DNA from: Deltaproteobacteria bacterium
Lineage (GTDB): Bacteria > Myxococcota > JADLHZ01
Length of the DNA stretch: 64,000 bases
NCBI GenBank assembly: GCA_020848545.1
Contig: JADLHZ010000012.1
Span: 248,001-312,000, forward strand
Direction of reading: 5' to 3'
Shown: one piece after another, positions 26,430 to 36,223 of the stretch
How positions within the stretch are numbered: the stretch's first letter is position 1
Layout: every line of letters begins with the position of its first letter
Notes under the pieces: model-generated
The model's input: only the letters and a program-made list of their open reading frames with translations
Told to the model about the DNA's origin: nothing
The model's database searches: none
Translations under genes and position numbers: made by a program

Positions 26430-26559
26430 CGAAAACGGACCGGGTCCATTTTCGAATTCGGCGATCGCCCTGTCGCTACGACACTTTTCCGCTGTCCCGC
26501 GCCCGGGAAAACGCTCCCCGGTCCCTTTTCGCGGCGAAAGCTTCCCCGGTCCCTTTTCG
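26430..26559. repeat. Cluster of three REP-like intergenic elements
   Basis: Between the PKD lipoprotein and ftsK lie a 25-bp palindrome at 26430-26454 (CGAAAAcGGACC-G-GGTCCaTTTTCG) and two direct copies of CCCCGGTCCCTTTTCG at 26514-26533 and 26541-26559. The middle copy is the exact reverse complement of 18763-18782. This stretch of about 175 bp otherwise contains no gene. Confidence 0.7.
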
Positions 26560-26569
26560 TTTTCGGACA

Positions 26570-29260
26570 CTACGCTTGCTGCTGCTGGATCAGGACTTCG
26601 CGCGGCTTCGCGCCGTCGCCGGGGCCGACGATGCCTTCCTTCTCCATGCGCTCGATGAGGCGCGCGGCGCGGTTGTAGCCGATGCGCATCCTGCGTTGGA
26701 TCATCGACACCGACGCGTAGCGCTGCTCGGCCACGAACGCGACCGCCTGATCGTAGAGCTCGTCTTCGTACTCGTCTTCGCCGCCCATCGCGCCAGTGCC
26801 GTCGCCCTCTTCGCTCTCGCGCGGCTTCAAGATGTTCTCGTCGTATTGCGGCTTGCCTTGGGTCTTCAGGAACTCGACGACGCGCTGGATCTCGACCTCG
26901 CTCACGTACGCACCGTGCGCGCGCATGAGCCCACCGACGCCGGGCGGCGTGAGCAGCATGTCGCCCATGCCGAGGAGGTTCTCGGCGCCGATGCAGTCCA
27001 AGATCGTGCGCGAGTCGTGCCGCGACGCCACCTGGAACGACATGCGCGCCGGAAAATTCGCCTTGATGACGCCGGTGAGGACGTCGACCGACGGCCGCTG
27101 CGTCGCGAGGATCAAGTGGATGCCGGCGGCGCGCGCCATCTGGGCGAGGCGGGCGATGCTCGTCTCGACCTCGCGCGACGCGACCATCATGAGGTCGGCG
27201 AGCTCGTCGATGATGATGACGATGTACGGAAGTTTTTCCGCCGGCGGCTTCGGCTCGGTCGGCTCCATGCCCGGCAGCGGCAGCGTCTCCTGCGCGCCCT
27301 TCTCGACCTTCTTGTTGTAGCCGGCGATGTTGCGGACGCCGGCCTCGCTGAGCAGCGCATAACGCCGCTCCATCTCTTCGACCGCCCAGCGCAGCGCGAG
27401 CGCCGCTTTCTTCGGATCCGTGACGACCGGCAAGAGCAAGTGCGGAATCCCTTGGTACACGCTGAGCTCGAGCATCTTCGGATCGACCATCAGCAAGCGC
27501 ACTTCGTCGGGCGTCGCGCGGTAGAGGATCGACAGCACGATCGTGTTGATCGACACCGACTTTCCGGATCCGGTGGCGCCGGCGACGAGCATGTGCGGCG
27601 CCTTGCCGAGGTCCATGCAGTACGGCTTGCCCTCGATGTCTTTGCCGACGGCGAGCATGAGCTTCGACGCTTCGCCTTTGAACTGCTCGCTCGAGACGAT
27701 CTCTTTGAGGAACACGGTCTCTCGGCGCTCGTTCGGGATCTCGATGCCGACGACGCCCTTCCCTGGGATCGGCGCCACGATACGCACGCGCATCGCCTCC
27801 ATCGCCATCGCGAGGTCGTCCGAGAGGGACGCGATCTTGCTGACCTTGATGCCGGCGGCCGGCAGGAACTCGTACATCGTGACGACCGGACCGGGACGGA
27901 TTTCGACGACGGCGCCGTCGATGCCGTAGTCCTTCAGCTTGCGCTCGAGCTTCTTCGCGTTCTGCAGCAGCTTGTCGCTGTCGATCGCGACCTTCTCCGG
28001 CGCGTCGTAGTTCAAGAGCGAGACGTCCGGCAGCTCGTACTTGGTGTTCTTCGGCTGCTCGATCGATCCCGACGCTTTGACGATCGCCTGCGTCTCTTCG
28101 TCGCTCGAGCCAGGGCGCGGATCGACGATCAAAGGGCCAGCCGCTGCGCGCATCGTCAGCTCGCCGGCCTTCACGTCGTTCTGCCACTCGCGCTCGGGCT
28201 GCTTCGCCAAGACTTCCGGCACGTCGGGCCAGGCGCCGAACTCGCCGGGCTCGTCGTCGTCGCGGCCGTTCTTGCCGATGTTGCCGAGCTCCTGCGGCTC
28301 GTCATCCAAGGGAGAGAACGCTCTCGGCTCGGGCGGCGCTTCCGGCTTCGCGGCCTCGGTCTTCGGCTTCGGCTTCAGTGGCGCGGCCTTCGGCGGCTCA
28401 ATGCGCTTCACTTCTTTCAGCGCGGGCGGATCGATCTTCTTCGCGACGACCGGCTTCGGCAGCGCGTCGTCTTCGTCGTCGGCAGGCTCGCTGAGCGTCT
28501 TCTTGATCCGCGCCATGCGCTCGACTTCTTCCGCGATCTTCTCGGCGGCGCGCGCGTCGGCTTCTAGCTCTTCGGCGGCCTTCTTCTCCTTCGCTTCTTT
28601 GGCGGCGTCCTTCGCGGCTTTCTTCTCGAGCTTCTTCCGCTCGGCGCGCGCTTCTAGCCACGCTTGCACCGCCGTCCGCGAGCGCTCGAAGGTCCAGCGC
28701 CACACGTTCGCGCCGAAGGCCGACAGCGCGAGCGTCACCCGTGCGAAGGAAAAGTTCAGCGTGGCGATCGCAAACGCGATCAACGCCACGCTCAACGCGA
28801 TCGCGGCGCCCGCACGGCCGATGCGAAACGACAGCGCTTCGACGATCGCTTCGCCGAGCCACCCGCCCTGCTTGTTCGCGAACGCGAAGTCGATGAGCGC
28901 GCTCGTGACGACGGCGAGCGCCATCGCGGCGAAGAGCTTCACCATGACGTGCTTCAAGTCGCGGCCGAGCAACACCGCGAGCCCGAACGCCATCGGGATC
29001 CACGCGATCATGTACGCGCCGACGCCCAAGAACTGATGCGCGAGATCGGCGATGGTCGCGCCGACGGGCCCGATCCAATTGTGCACGCGGCGCGCGCCGG
29101 CGGCGGTGTTCAACGACGGATCGCTCGGGTGGTAGCTGACGAGTGCGAGGCACACCATGAGCCCGAGCGCGACGAGCACGAGCCCGGTGAGCTCCCGCTT
29201 TCGCCCGAAAGATCCGTCTTTTTTCGGTGCCCTCTTCGCTTCCAGGACAGCAGTCGCCAT
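26570..29260 (-). CDS. ftsK: DNA translocase FtsK/SpoIIIE family
   Basis: The protein has 896 residues. Several N-terminal membrane helices (ELTGLVLVALGLMVCLALVS and on) are followed by a charged linker rich in Ala, Lys and Pro (about 200-400), then the FtsK motor with Walker A GATGSGKSVSIN at about 557-568, IIIDELADLMMVASREVE, LILATQRPSVDVLTGVIK, and a C-terminal gamma winged helix (RYASVSMIQRRMRIGYNRAA). It pumps chromosome termini at division. The ATG at 29260 (MATAVLEAKRAP) is preferred because longer starts lack membrane-protein character. Confidence 0.95.
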   Translation of the reverse strand: MATAVLEAKRAPKKDGSFGRKRELTGLVLVALGLMVCLALVSYHPSDPSLNTAAGARRVHNWIGPVGATIADLAHQFLGVGAYMIAWIPMAFGLAVLLGRDLKHVMVKLFAAMALAVVTSALIDFAFANKQGGWLGEAIVEALSFRIGRAGAAIALSVALIAFAIATLNFSFARVTLALSAFGANVWRWTFERSRTAVQAWLEARAERKKLEKKAAKDAAKEAKEKKAAEELEADARAAEKIAEEVERMARIKKTLSEPADDEDDALPKPVVAKKIDPPALKEVKRIEPPKAAPLKPKPKTEAAKPEAPPEPRAFSPLDDEPQELGNIGKNGRDDDEPGEFGAWPDVPEVLAKQPEREWQNDVKAGELTMRAAAGPLIVDPRPGSSDEETQAIVKASGSIEQPKNTKYELPDVSLLNYDAPEKVAIDSDKLLQNAKKLERKLKDYGIDGAVVEIRPGPVVTMYEFLPAAGIKVSKIASLSDDLAMAMEAMRVRIVAPIPGKGVVGIEIPNERRETVFLKEIVSSEQFKGEASKLMLAVGKDIEGKPYCMDLGKAPHMLVAGATGSGKSVSINTIVLSILYRATPDEVRLLMVDPKMLELSVYQGIPHLLLPVVTDPKKAALALRWAVEEMERRYALLSEAGVRNIAGYNKKVEKGAQETLPLPGMEPTEPKPPAEKLPYIVIIIDELADLMMVASREVETSIARLAQMARAAGIHLILATQRPSVDVLTGVIKANFPARMSFQVASRHDSRTILDCIGAENLLGMGDMLLTPPGVGGLMRAHGAYVSEVEIQRVVEFLKTQGKPQYDENILKPRESEEGDGTGAMGGEDEYEDELYDQAVAFVAEQRYASVSMIQRRMRIGYNRAARLIERMEKEGIVGPGDGAKPREVLIQQQQA

Positions 29261-29339
29261 GGCGCCAGAGTAGGCTTTTGTCCTACATCGGTCAAAAATT
29301 CGGTTGGTCACAAAGGGTAAACCGGAAGATGATGAGAGA

Positions 29340-31371
29340 ATGGGACGCCGGCTGACCTGGATCGTCGCTTTGGGAGCGCTCCTCGTGCTGTTGCCGTTGG
29401 CGTACGCGTACATCACGCCGAACGATCCGCAGTACCCCGGCACGACGACGACCGGGCAGTGGAACCTGCGGATGATCGGCGTCGACAAGACGTGGAAGCA
29501 CACGCGCGGGGCTGGCGTGAAGGTGGCGATCGTCGGGCAGGGCGTGCCGCTCGATGTGGATGCCGACGCTGGCAAGCCGAGCCACGAAGACCGCCCCATC
29601 AACTATCGCTCGAACCTCGACGGCGACACTGTTGCTGCCGGAGACAACGCTCCGCACGATGCGTCGGGTACGTCAGCGCTGATGCAACTTTCAATCATGG
29701 CCGCCAACACGAACAATGGTGTCGGCGTCGCATCCATCGCTCCAGAGGCGGATGTTTTCGTCATCCGCAATCTCGGATCCGGAACGGATTTCGCCGAAGG
29801 CATCGACCTAGCTCGCGCGATCTCGCGCGATGGGGGCGCAGGTGATGGTTCTTGGTTACACGCAAGCATCACTCACAGCCGGGGACACCGCCGCCTTCGA
29901 TGCAGCGTTCGCCGGCGCGGTGGTCGTCGCGTCGGTCGGCAGCGGAAACTCTACGACGTCGATCGCTCTGCCCGCGAACTACTCGTCGATCATCGCGACT
30001 AGCATTGTCGACAGCGCGAAGACGCGTTCTTCGAGCGCCAATTACAACACGACTGCCGACGAAGTAGACATCATGGCACCGGGAACAAGCGTAATAACCA
30101 TGACGACGGCCGGCGGATACGGCGCCACGAGCGGCGGGGCTGCGGCCTCCGCGCACGTCGCCGGCGTCGCCGCTCTCATCTACTCCCACTGCGCAAGAAA
30201 ACGCGCGATCACGCCCGCCGAAGTCCGCACTGCGATACTCGGCAACACCGAGCTCATCGCGGGAAAGCTTGGCTACGATCGCGAATACGGCAACGGCTTG
30301 CTACGCGCCGATCTCGCTTTGGAAGCGTTCCCCGAGTGCTTCGTCGTCGCGCAGAACGGCTCCGGGTCCGTGATGCAAGGACGCTCCGTCGGCATCAACC
30401 TGAGCGCGGCCGGCGGCGAAGGCGACACGCTGACGTACCAAGTCCAAACGCAGCCAGCCCACGGCTCGGTCACGCTCAGCGGCAACACCGCGACGTACAC
30501 GCCCGCTGCCGGCTACACCGGCGGTGACTCGTTCACCTTCCGCGCGCTCGATCCGAAGCCGCACATTTCGAACACCGCGACGGTGACTGTCACCGTCACA
30601 CCGAACACCGCGCCAAGCGTCTCCACTCCGACGGTCATGCTCGCCGGCGTCGCCGCTTCTTTGTCCGCGACCGCGAGCGATGCCGATCCGGGCGAAGTCT
30701 TCACCGCGACGATCGACTGGGGCGACGGCGGCGGCATGCAGACCGCGAGCGTCTCGGGCCCGAACGTCACCGGCTCGCATACGTACACGACCCAAGGCGC
30801 GAAGACAGTGACCGTCTGCGTGCGCGATCTCGCGCAGATCCCCGCGTGCGCGAGCACGACCATCAACGTCTCGGCGGCGACGACGTCGAATAGCGCGGAC
30901 CTCGTGCTGTCGATCAACACGATCCCGGCCGAGACGCCGCTCAATCAAGCCGTCGTCATCACACTGAGCGCAAAGAACCTCGGCCCGGCGAGCGCCAACA
31001 ACGCGAAGGTCACGACCACGCTGCCAACCGGATCCGCGATCGAACCCGCCACTTCGGCTTCGTGCGCCGCGGCCGCAGGCGGCATCGTCTGCTCCACGAG
31101 CCAACTCGCTCCCGACGCATCACTCGCGTTCACGATCGCCGCGACCGCTGCGAGCGCCGGCGAATGGCACTTCAGCGCGAGCGCAACGTCCGACGAGAAC
31201 GATCCCGTGTCGAGCAACAACACCGTCTCGGCCGACGTCGACATCCACCCTGCGAATCTTGGCAGTCTCAACGTTTCGACGACACCGAAGCGCGGGTGTC
31301 AGACTATTGATCCCTCGGGGCTCAGTGTGCTGGTCGTAATCGTTCTCGCTTGGAGACGACGACGGTCTTAG
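29340..31371 (+). pseudogene. Subtilisin-like (S8) homologue, frameshifted and lacking the catalytic triad, with MYXO-CTERM-like tail
   Basis: The reading starts at 29340 with a signal peptide (RLTWIVALGALLVLLPLAYA) and runs to about 29836, then continues one frame over to 31371. A run of five G at 29832-29836 marks the junction; with four G the text reads RDGAQVMVLGYTQ, as expected in a subtilase. The Asp site reads VAIVGQGV, the His site SGTSALM and the Ser site GGAAASAHVAGVAALI, so none of the three catalytic residues is in place. Downstream are Ig/cadherin-like (TLTYQVQTQPAHGSVTLSG), PKD-like (SHTYTTQGAKTVTVCVRD) and DUF11-like domains. The end is GCQTIDPSGLSVLVVIVLAW plus RRRRS, a MYXO-CTERM-like sorting signal. 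The break could be a sequencing error. Confidence 0.75.
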
Positions 31372-33209
31372 AACGCCGACCGGACGCATCGAGAGTAGCA
31401 GCTGTCCGCGTTTTTCACCCCATAGGTCCAGGTCCCGGTCTGAAAGTTGATTGCCCAGGGTGAGTACGGGTAGTTGCTATCTGCCGTGGAGGTAATCGTG
31501 CAGCCTCCCGGGGTGTTCGGGAAATAGGCCCCGTCGATCTTCGGTGTAGCAGGTTGCTTGTCATCAAGGATCGAAGCAATCTCGACGATGTTTGGCAGCC
31601 GCCAATCGCTGAAACCTGCCCAGCTATGCCCAGCGCAAATGTACATGCTTCCACTCCATGTGTTTACGAGACCGCCGCCATTGCAGCCGGACCCATTTTC
31701 TCCGGCCATCACACACCCAGTCCACATCAGTCCGGTGACCGCATCGTGCACAATCGTCTCTCCTGGGACCGGTTCAGTTCGTGAAAAGCGTGTCGCGGGA
31801 AGTGAAGCCGAAAACCCGCCCCGCACACATCGAACGCCGTACGCTGTGTAGCGAACGCTGTCGATCGCGAGAACACCTCCGGCAAGATCAACCCGACTCG
31901 CCTTCACGCTGTCGGGAACAGAGATCGTCCAGTACGACAAGCTCGGAGTTCCTGGAAAGCTTGCTCCAACTCGAGGAGGCAGCGAATCGTGATGGATGAT
32001 GGATTGAATTTCGAATCGGTCGGGCACGCGCCAGTCGGCGACGCCACCCCACGCCAAACCATCACAGTACGCGAGCGCGTCGGACCAGGTCAGCAACGAC
32101 GCGCTTCCCGTTTCACAGGACGCGCCGCGCAAACCTGCAATGCAACCCTGCCATACCAAACCTGTCGTCGCGTCAACGACAGTGGATTCTTCCTCGCTCA
32201 ATCGGGCGAAGCGCTCGGAGTCTACGTGCGAGGTGTCCCAACCGAATTCCGCGTCTTCGCCGATCCCGGCACATGCGACTGGGCCGCTGTCGAAATCGAG
32301 ACCATAACAAGTCCTCTGACCGCTATCTCCAAGGGGAAAGTGCGGCCCGGGCGGGTTGCACGATTGGTCCCCGCACCCCGGCGACACGCACGCTCCGCCG
32401 ACGCAGATGTCGTACGAGCGATCCGACGCCGTCACGACCTTGCACAACGTGAAATTGTTCTTCCCAGCACACGTATCCGCCACGCACGTCGCTGAGTTGC
32501 ACGTCAAACCGCCGTTGCACGCGTCGCTTTCGCAGCATGCTTCCGCGTACCCGCCGCACGACACGCAGCTCTGCGCCTGGCACACTTTCCCTTGCCCGCA
32601 ACTGCCGGTGCACGCTCCACCGCATCCGTCCGAAGCACCGCCGCACTTGTTCGTGCAGCTCGGCGAACAACACGCAGCGTTCGCGCAAACCTGCCCGAAG
32701 CCGCAGAGCTCCTTCGGCCCCGTCACGATTCCACAGGAGTCGGCCCAGAAAACATGGCCGGTCTGACACACGCTCGAAGCATTCGCGGCGGCCGTGCAGG
32801 ATCCTGCGACGAGCTCGCTCCGGCACCCCTTGCAGACACACGACACGACAATGTTCACGACGTCTGAATCGCCGACGGTCCCGGCGCTCGCCGATACGCT
32901 GCAGTCCTGATCCGGATTCAGCGAAGCGTCTGCGACCGTGACGGAATACGCATCGCCTGCCGACAACGCGGTCGGAAACACGAACGGGCTCTCGCCGCTC
33001 AACGTGACTGTCTCACCGCCGTTGATCTGCACGACGATCGATCCAACGAGGCCGACGACGGTGCCGCCGACGCGAAATCCCTCAGCGGCGGTGTCGGTCG
33101 TGTCCTGATCCAGCGCCTCGCATCCCGAAATACAAGTCGAACGGTGCCAAAGGATGCAGCCGTCCAACAGGCCGAGCGCCAGCAATGCCACGAACCCCCT
33201 GCGAGCCAT
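31368..33209 (-). CDS. Cys-rich putative lipoprotein with two DUF1566 (Lcl C-terminal) domains
   Basis: The protein has 613 residues. It starts MARRGFVALLALGLLDGC, a lipoprotein-type signal. A beta-sandwich-like segment (VVQINGGETVTLSGESPFVF) is followed by about 150 residues with many Cys pairs (CAGKNNFTLCK, CSPSCTNKCGGASDGCGGAC). Two DUF1566 modules follow: TTGLVWQGCI with WGGVADWRVPDRFEIQSI, and VTGLMWTGCV with WAGFSDWRLPNIVEIASI. It resembles myxobacterial surface lipoproteins; the function is unknown. Its stop overlaps the convergent subtilase-homologue stop by 4 bp. About 175 bp before 33385 hold no gene. Confidence 0.85.
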   Translation of the reverse strand: MARRGFVALLALGLLDGCILWHRSTCISGCEALDQDTTDTAAEGFRVGGTVVGLVGSIVVQINGGETVTLSGESPFVFPTALSAGDAYSVTVADASLNPDQDCSVSASAGTVGDSDVVNIVVSCVCKGCRSELVAGSCTAAANASSVCQTGHVFWADSCGIVTGPKELCGFGQVCANAACCSPSCTNKCGGASDGCGGACTGSCGQGKVCQAQSCVSCGGYAEACCESDACNGGLTCNSATCVADTCAGKNNFTLCKVVTASDRSYDICVGGACVSPGCGDQSCNPPGPHFPLGDSGQRTCYGLDFDSGPVACAGIGEDAEFGWDTSHVDSERFARLSEEESTVVDATTGLVWQGCIAGLRGASCETGSASLLTWSDALAYCDGLAWGGVADWRVPDRFEIQSIIHHDSLPPRVGASFPGTPSLSYWTISVPDSVKASRVDLAGGVLAIDSVRYTAYGVRCVRGGFSASLPATRFSRTEPVPGETIVHDAVTGLMWTGCVMAGENGSGCNGGGLVNTWSGSMYICAGHSWAGFSDWRLPNIVEIASILDDKQPATPKIDGAYFPNTPGGCTITSTADSNYPYSPWAINFQTGTWTYGVKNADSCYSRCVRSAF

Positions 33210-33384
33210 CGAAGAATGCTATACCGAGAAACCCGTTCCGCAAATCAAGCCCCGCATCCTAAGGAGGCCTCTGCTCCCGGCAACATCGAGGCCTGACCAT
33301 CGGGACTCCCTCGCAGCCCTAAACGTCGTTGAACAACCGCGCCCCGTCACTTCGTCGTCAGGCGCAACGGGCGAGGCCAAAGAG

Positions 33385-34185
33385 TCAGCGCCGCCGTTTC
33401 AGCGCCGTCGCGATCCGGCCGCGGAGGTAGCGCTTCGGATCTTTCTCCCGTGCCGCGAGCAACTCGGCGATCCCGCGCTCGATGCGCGCCTTCACCTCGT
33501 CGCGCGTGCGTCGCACGATCACGTCGTCGCCCTCGCCTCCGCGGAGGTGCGCCGTCGGCACCGCCTCGCAGAAGTGAAAGTAGAGCCGCTCGGGACGAGG
33601 CAGCGGACCGAGGCCCCGCGCGAGCGGCAAGAGGACGTCGTCCCTGACGCCGAGCTTCCCGAGCAGCGCGCCGAGCGGGGTGCGCTTGATGTCGTCAGCG
33701 TCGAGGATGATGTCGAAGGCGTCGTCGACACCGACCGCGGCGAACGGCACGATCGTGCACCCCGCCTCGATCGCCATCTTCACGAAGCCGGTACGCTCCT
33801 TCCAGATGAGCCGGTAGCGCTCGTTGCGCCGCTTGGCGACCTCGCGCGCGCCGCCCGGAAAGACGAGCAGACACTCCCCCTCCTTCATGAGCGCGCGACA
33901 GTTGTCGCGGGTGCCGTCGACCACGCCGTAGCGCGCGAGGAAGTCGCGCCAGAGCGGCACCCGGAAATGCGCGTGGTCGCCGAGCGGACGCAGCCAGATG
34001 CCGCGCTTTCGATACAGCCGCGCGAACAACAGGGGCACGTCGAAGACGCCGAAGATCGTGTGATTGCCGACGAACAACAAAGGCCGATCGTCCGGAATGT
34101 TGCCCCAGCCGGTGAACCGCGGCGCGAGCACGGTAAAGAGCGGGTCGAGCATGCGCAGGCGCCGCGCCAAGCCATCCTGGGCCAT
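33385..34185 (-). CDS. Lysophospholipid acyltransferase-family (DGAT/TMEM68-like) protein
   Basis: The protein has 266 residues from the ATG at 34185; a GTG at 34230 would add 15. Motifs are LLFVGNHTIFGVFDVPLLFA (NH box), LRPLGDHAHFRVPLW, LLVFPGGAREVAKRRNERYR and TGFVKMAIEAGCTIVPFAAVG. These are the blocks of the PlsC-like family that includes plant diacylglycerol acyltransferase-type enzymes and TMEM68, acting on lipids at the membrane. The acceptor is unknown. It is divergent from the GspE-type ATPase gene. Confidence 0.85.
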   Translation of the reverse strand: MAQDGLARRLRMLDPLFTVLAPRFTGWGNIPDDRPLLFVGNHTIFGVFDVPLLFARLYRKRGIWLRPLGDHAHFRVPLWRDFLARYGVVDGTRDNCRALMKEGECLLVFPGGAREVAKRRNERYRLIWKERTGFVKMAIEAGCTIVPFAAVGVDDAFDIILDADDIKRTPLGALLGKLGVRDDVLLPLARGLGPLPRPERLYFHFCEAVPTAHLRGGEGDDVIVRRTRDEVKARIERGIAELLAAREKDPKRYLRGRIATALKRRR

Positions 34186-34424
34186 GTCCGCAGCATGCCA
34201 TAGCTCGGATGCGCCGCCGTGACGATCCACGAAAATCTGTCAGCCACCGCGGACGTCGGAAAGGCCGGCGATCAGCAAAGCGCCGAGCCGTGGGAGGGGG
34301 TCGGCGATACCCACCTGGGGCGGGCCGCACCCGTGCGCGTCGTGACCTAAAGACGCTCGAGCCCGCCTGGAACGCCGACGAAGCGCTCCTTTCTCTCGGC
34401 GTGCTCTTTGCACCCAGCAGCGTC

Positions 34425-36182
34425 ATGATCGCCCAACGCGCAACGCCTTCGCCGCGAGTCGCTCCCGAACCCGAAGACGCGCCGCACGCTGCCCTCGCCG
34501 AGCTAGAGTTGGCGCGCGCCGAGGCAGCCGCCCACGCGGATCACGTCAGGCTCGGGCCGTGGCTCCTCGACCACGAGCTCTCGACTGCCGAAGAGAAGGA
34601 GCGCGCGCTCGCCGCCCGCTTCGGCTGCCCGTTCTTGCACATCGACGCTTCGGCCACGATCCCCGAAACCCTGCGCGAGCATGTGCACGCGCCGTTTCTG
34701 CTGAAGATCAGCGCGGCGCCAATCGAACAAAGCGACGAGCATGTCGTCGTCGTCCTGGCGGACCCCTCGAACCTCGAGAGCATCGACGCACTTCAGGCGA
34801 TGATCGGCCACAGAAAGCTCCTCGTTCGCGTGGGCTTCGCCGAGGACATCGTCGCCTGCATCAACCGGTCGTACGCCCCGAAGTCGCCAATGAAGAACAT
34901 CTTGCGTCAGCTCGGCGACGAATCGCCAAGCGAACGGGAAGCCGAGCGCGCGGCCGCCGGCACGAGCGACGAAGCCGACGGCGCGGCCGAGGTCACCGAG
35001 GCCGACAGTGCGGTCATCAAGCTCGCGAGCCAGGTGATCATCGAGGGCCTGCAGCGCGGCGCGTCCGACATCCACATCGAGCCGAACGGTCCGAGCCGGC
35101 CGATGCGCATCCGCCTGCGCATCGACGGCGACTGCGTCGACTACCAGGAAGTGCCGCCACGCTTTCGTCGCGCGCTCGTCGCCCGCTTCAAGATCATGGC
35201 GCGCCTCGACATCAGCGAGCGCCGCAGACCGCAAGACGGCAAGATCAACTTCAACAGCGGCGCGCGCAAGACGGAGCTGCGCGTCGCGACCTATCCGACC
35301 GCCGGGGACGATGAGGACGTCGTCATGCGAATCCTCCCGGAGGGCGGCCCGATCCCGCTCGACGCGATGCACATGAGCGCGGAGAATCTGAACGCGCTCC
35401 GCACGCTCATCCGCAAACCCTACGGCCTCGTGTTGTGCGTGGGACCCACGGGATCGGGAAAGACCACCACCCTGCACAGCGTGCTCGGCGAGCTCAACGG
35501 TCCGGATCTGAAGATCTGCACGGTCGAGGATCCGGTCGAGATCACGCAAGCGGGGTTGCGGCAAGTGCAAGTGCGCCCGCGCATCGGACTCGACTTCGGC
35601 ACCGTGCTGCGCTCGTTCTTGCGGGCCGATCCGGACGTGATCATGGTCGGCGAAATGCGCGATCACGAGACGGCGCAAATTGCCGTCGAGGCCTCGCTGA
35701 CCGGCCACCTCGTCCTGTCGACGATCCATACGAACACGGCGCCCGAAACGATCACCCGCCTCGTCGAGATGGGGCTCGATCCGTTCACCTTCGCGGACTC
35801 GCTCCTCGGCGTCATCGCCCAGCGCCTTGTGCGTGCCCTTTGCCCGCATTGTCGCGAGCGCTGCGCGCCTGGTGGCGATGAACACCGGCGCTTCGACGCG
35901 TTGCTTCGCAGCGTCGGCCGAGCGCCCGCCGCGCTGCCGCCGTGGCGTGGCGTCGGCTGCGCGCAGTGCGGCGGCAAGGGCTATCGCGGGCGTTTGGCGC
36001 TTCACGAGCTGCTCGTCGTCGACGACGCGCTTCGCCGCGCCATCGGCAATCGCGCCCCGATCGAGGAGCTGCGAAGGTTGGCCGGCGCGAGCGGCATGCA
36101 CACGCTGCTCGAGGACGGGCTCACCAAGATCGCTGCGGGTCTCACCGACCTACGACAGGTGCTGAGCGTGTGTAGCCGGTAG
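34425..36182 (+). CDS. GspE/PilB-type secretion or pilus assembly ATPase
   Basis: The protein has 585 residues from the chosen ATG (MIAQRATPSP); the true start could be upstream as no clear ribosome site is seen. An N1 domain (FGCPFLHIDASATIPE) is followed by the core: QRGASDIHIEPNG, ERRRPQDGKI, Walker A GPTGSGKTTTLHSVL, Asp box TVEDPVEI, Walker B VIMVGEMRDHETA, His box GHLVLSTIHTNTA, and a zinc site CPHCRER with CAQCGGKGYRG. It powers type II secretion or type IV pilus assembly. No other subunits are nearby, so which machine it serves is unknown. Confidence 0.9.
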   Translation: MIAQRATPSPRVAPEPEDAPHAALAELELARAEAAAHADHVRLGPWLLDHELSTAEEKERALAARFGCPFLHIDASATIPETLREHVHAPFLLKISAAPIEQSDEHVVVVLADPSNLESIDALQAMIGHRKLLVRVGFAEDIVACINRSYAPKSPMKNILRQLGDESPSEREAERAAAGTSDEADGAAEVTEADSAVIKLASQVIIEGLQRGASDIHIEPNGPSRPMRIRLRIDGDCVDYQEVPPRFRRALVARFKIMARLDISERRRPQDGKINFNSGARKTELRVATYPTAGDDEDVVMRILPEGGPIPLDAMHMSAENLNALRTLIRKPYGLVLCVGPTGSGKTTTLHSVLGELNGPDLKICTVEDPVEITQAGLRQVQVRPRIGLDFGTVLRSFLRADPDVIMVGEMRDHETAQIAVEASLTGHLVLSTIHTNTAPETITRLVEMGLDPFTFADSLLGVIAQRLVRALCPHCRERCAPGGDEHRRFDALLRSVGRAPAALPPWRGVGCAQCGGKGYRGRLALHELLVVDDALRRAIGNRAPIEELRRLAGASGMHTLLEDGLTKIAAGLTDLRQVLSVCSR

Positions 36183-36189
36183 GCGGCGC

Positions 36190-36217
36190 TCGACGAAGGG
36201 GCAAGCCCGGCTATACT
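36190..36217 (+). promoter_or_regulatory. Possible promoter for the beta-helix lipoprotein gene (leaderless)
   Basis: A good -10 box TATACT at 36212-36217 lies 6 bases before the ATG at 36224; a weak -35 TCGACG at 36190-36195 is 16 bases away. The predicted start of transcription would fall at or near the ATG, so the mRNA would be leaderless. There is no obvious ribosome site. Confidence 0.35.
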
Positions 36218-36223
36218 CACGAG

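Noticed and set aside
24365-28567. A 1400-residue plus-strand frame across the PKD lipoprotein and ftsK
   Set aside because: It crosses two genuine genes and the repeat cluster between them, has no recognisable domain, and is Arg/Val/Leu-biased like other shadow frames.
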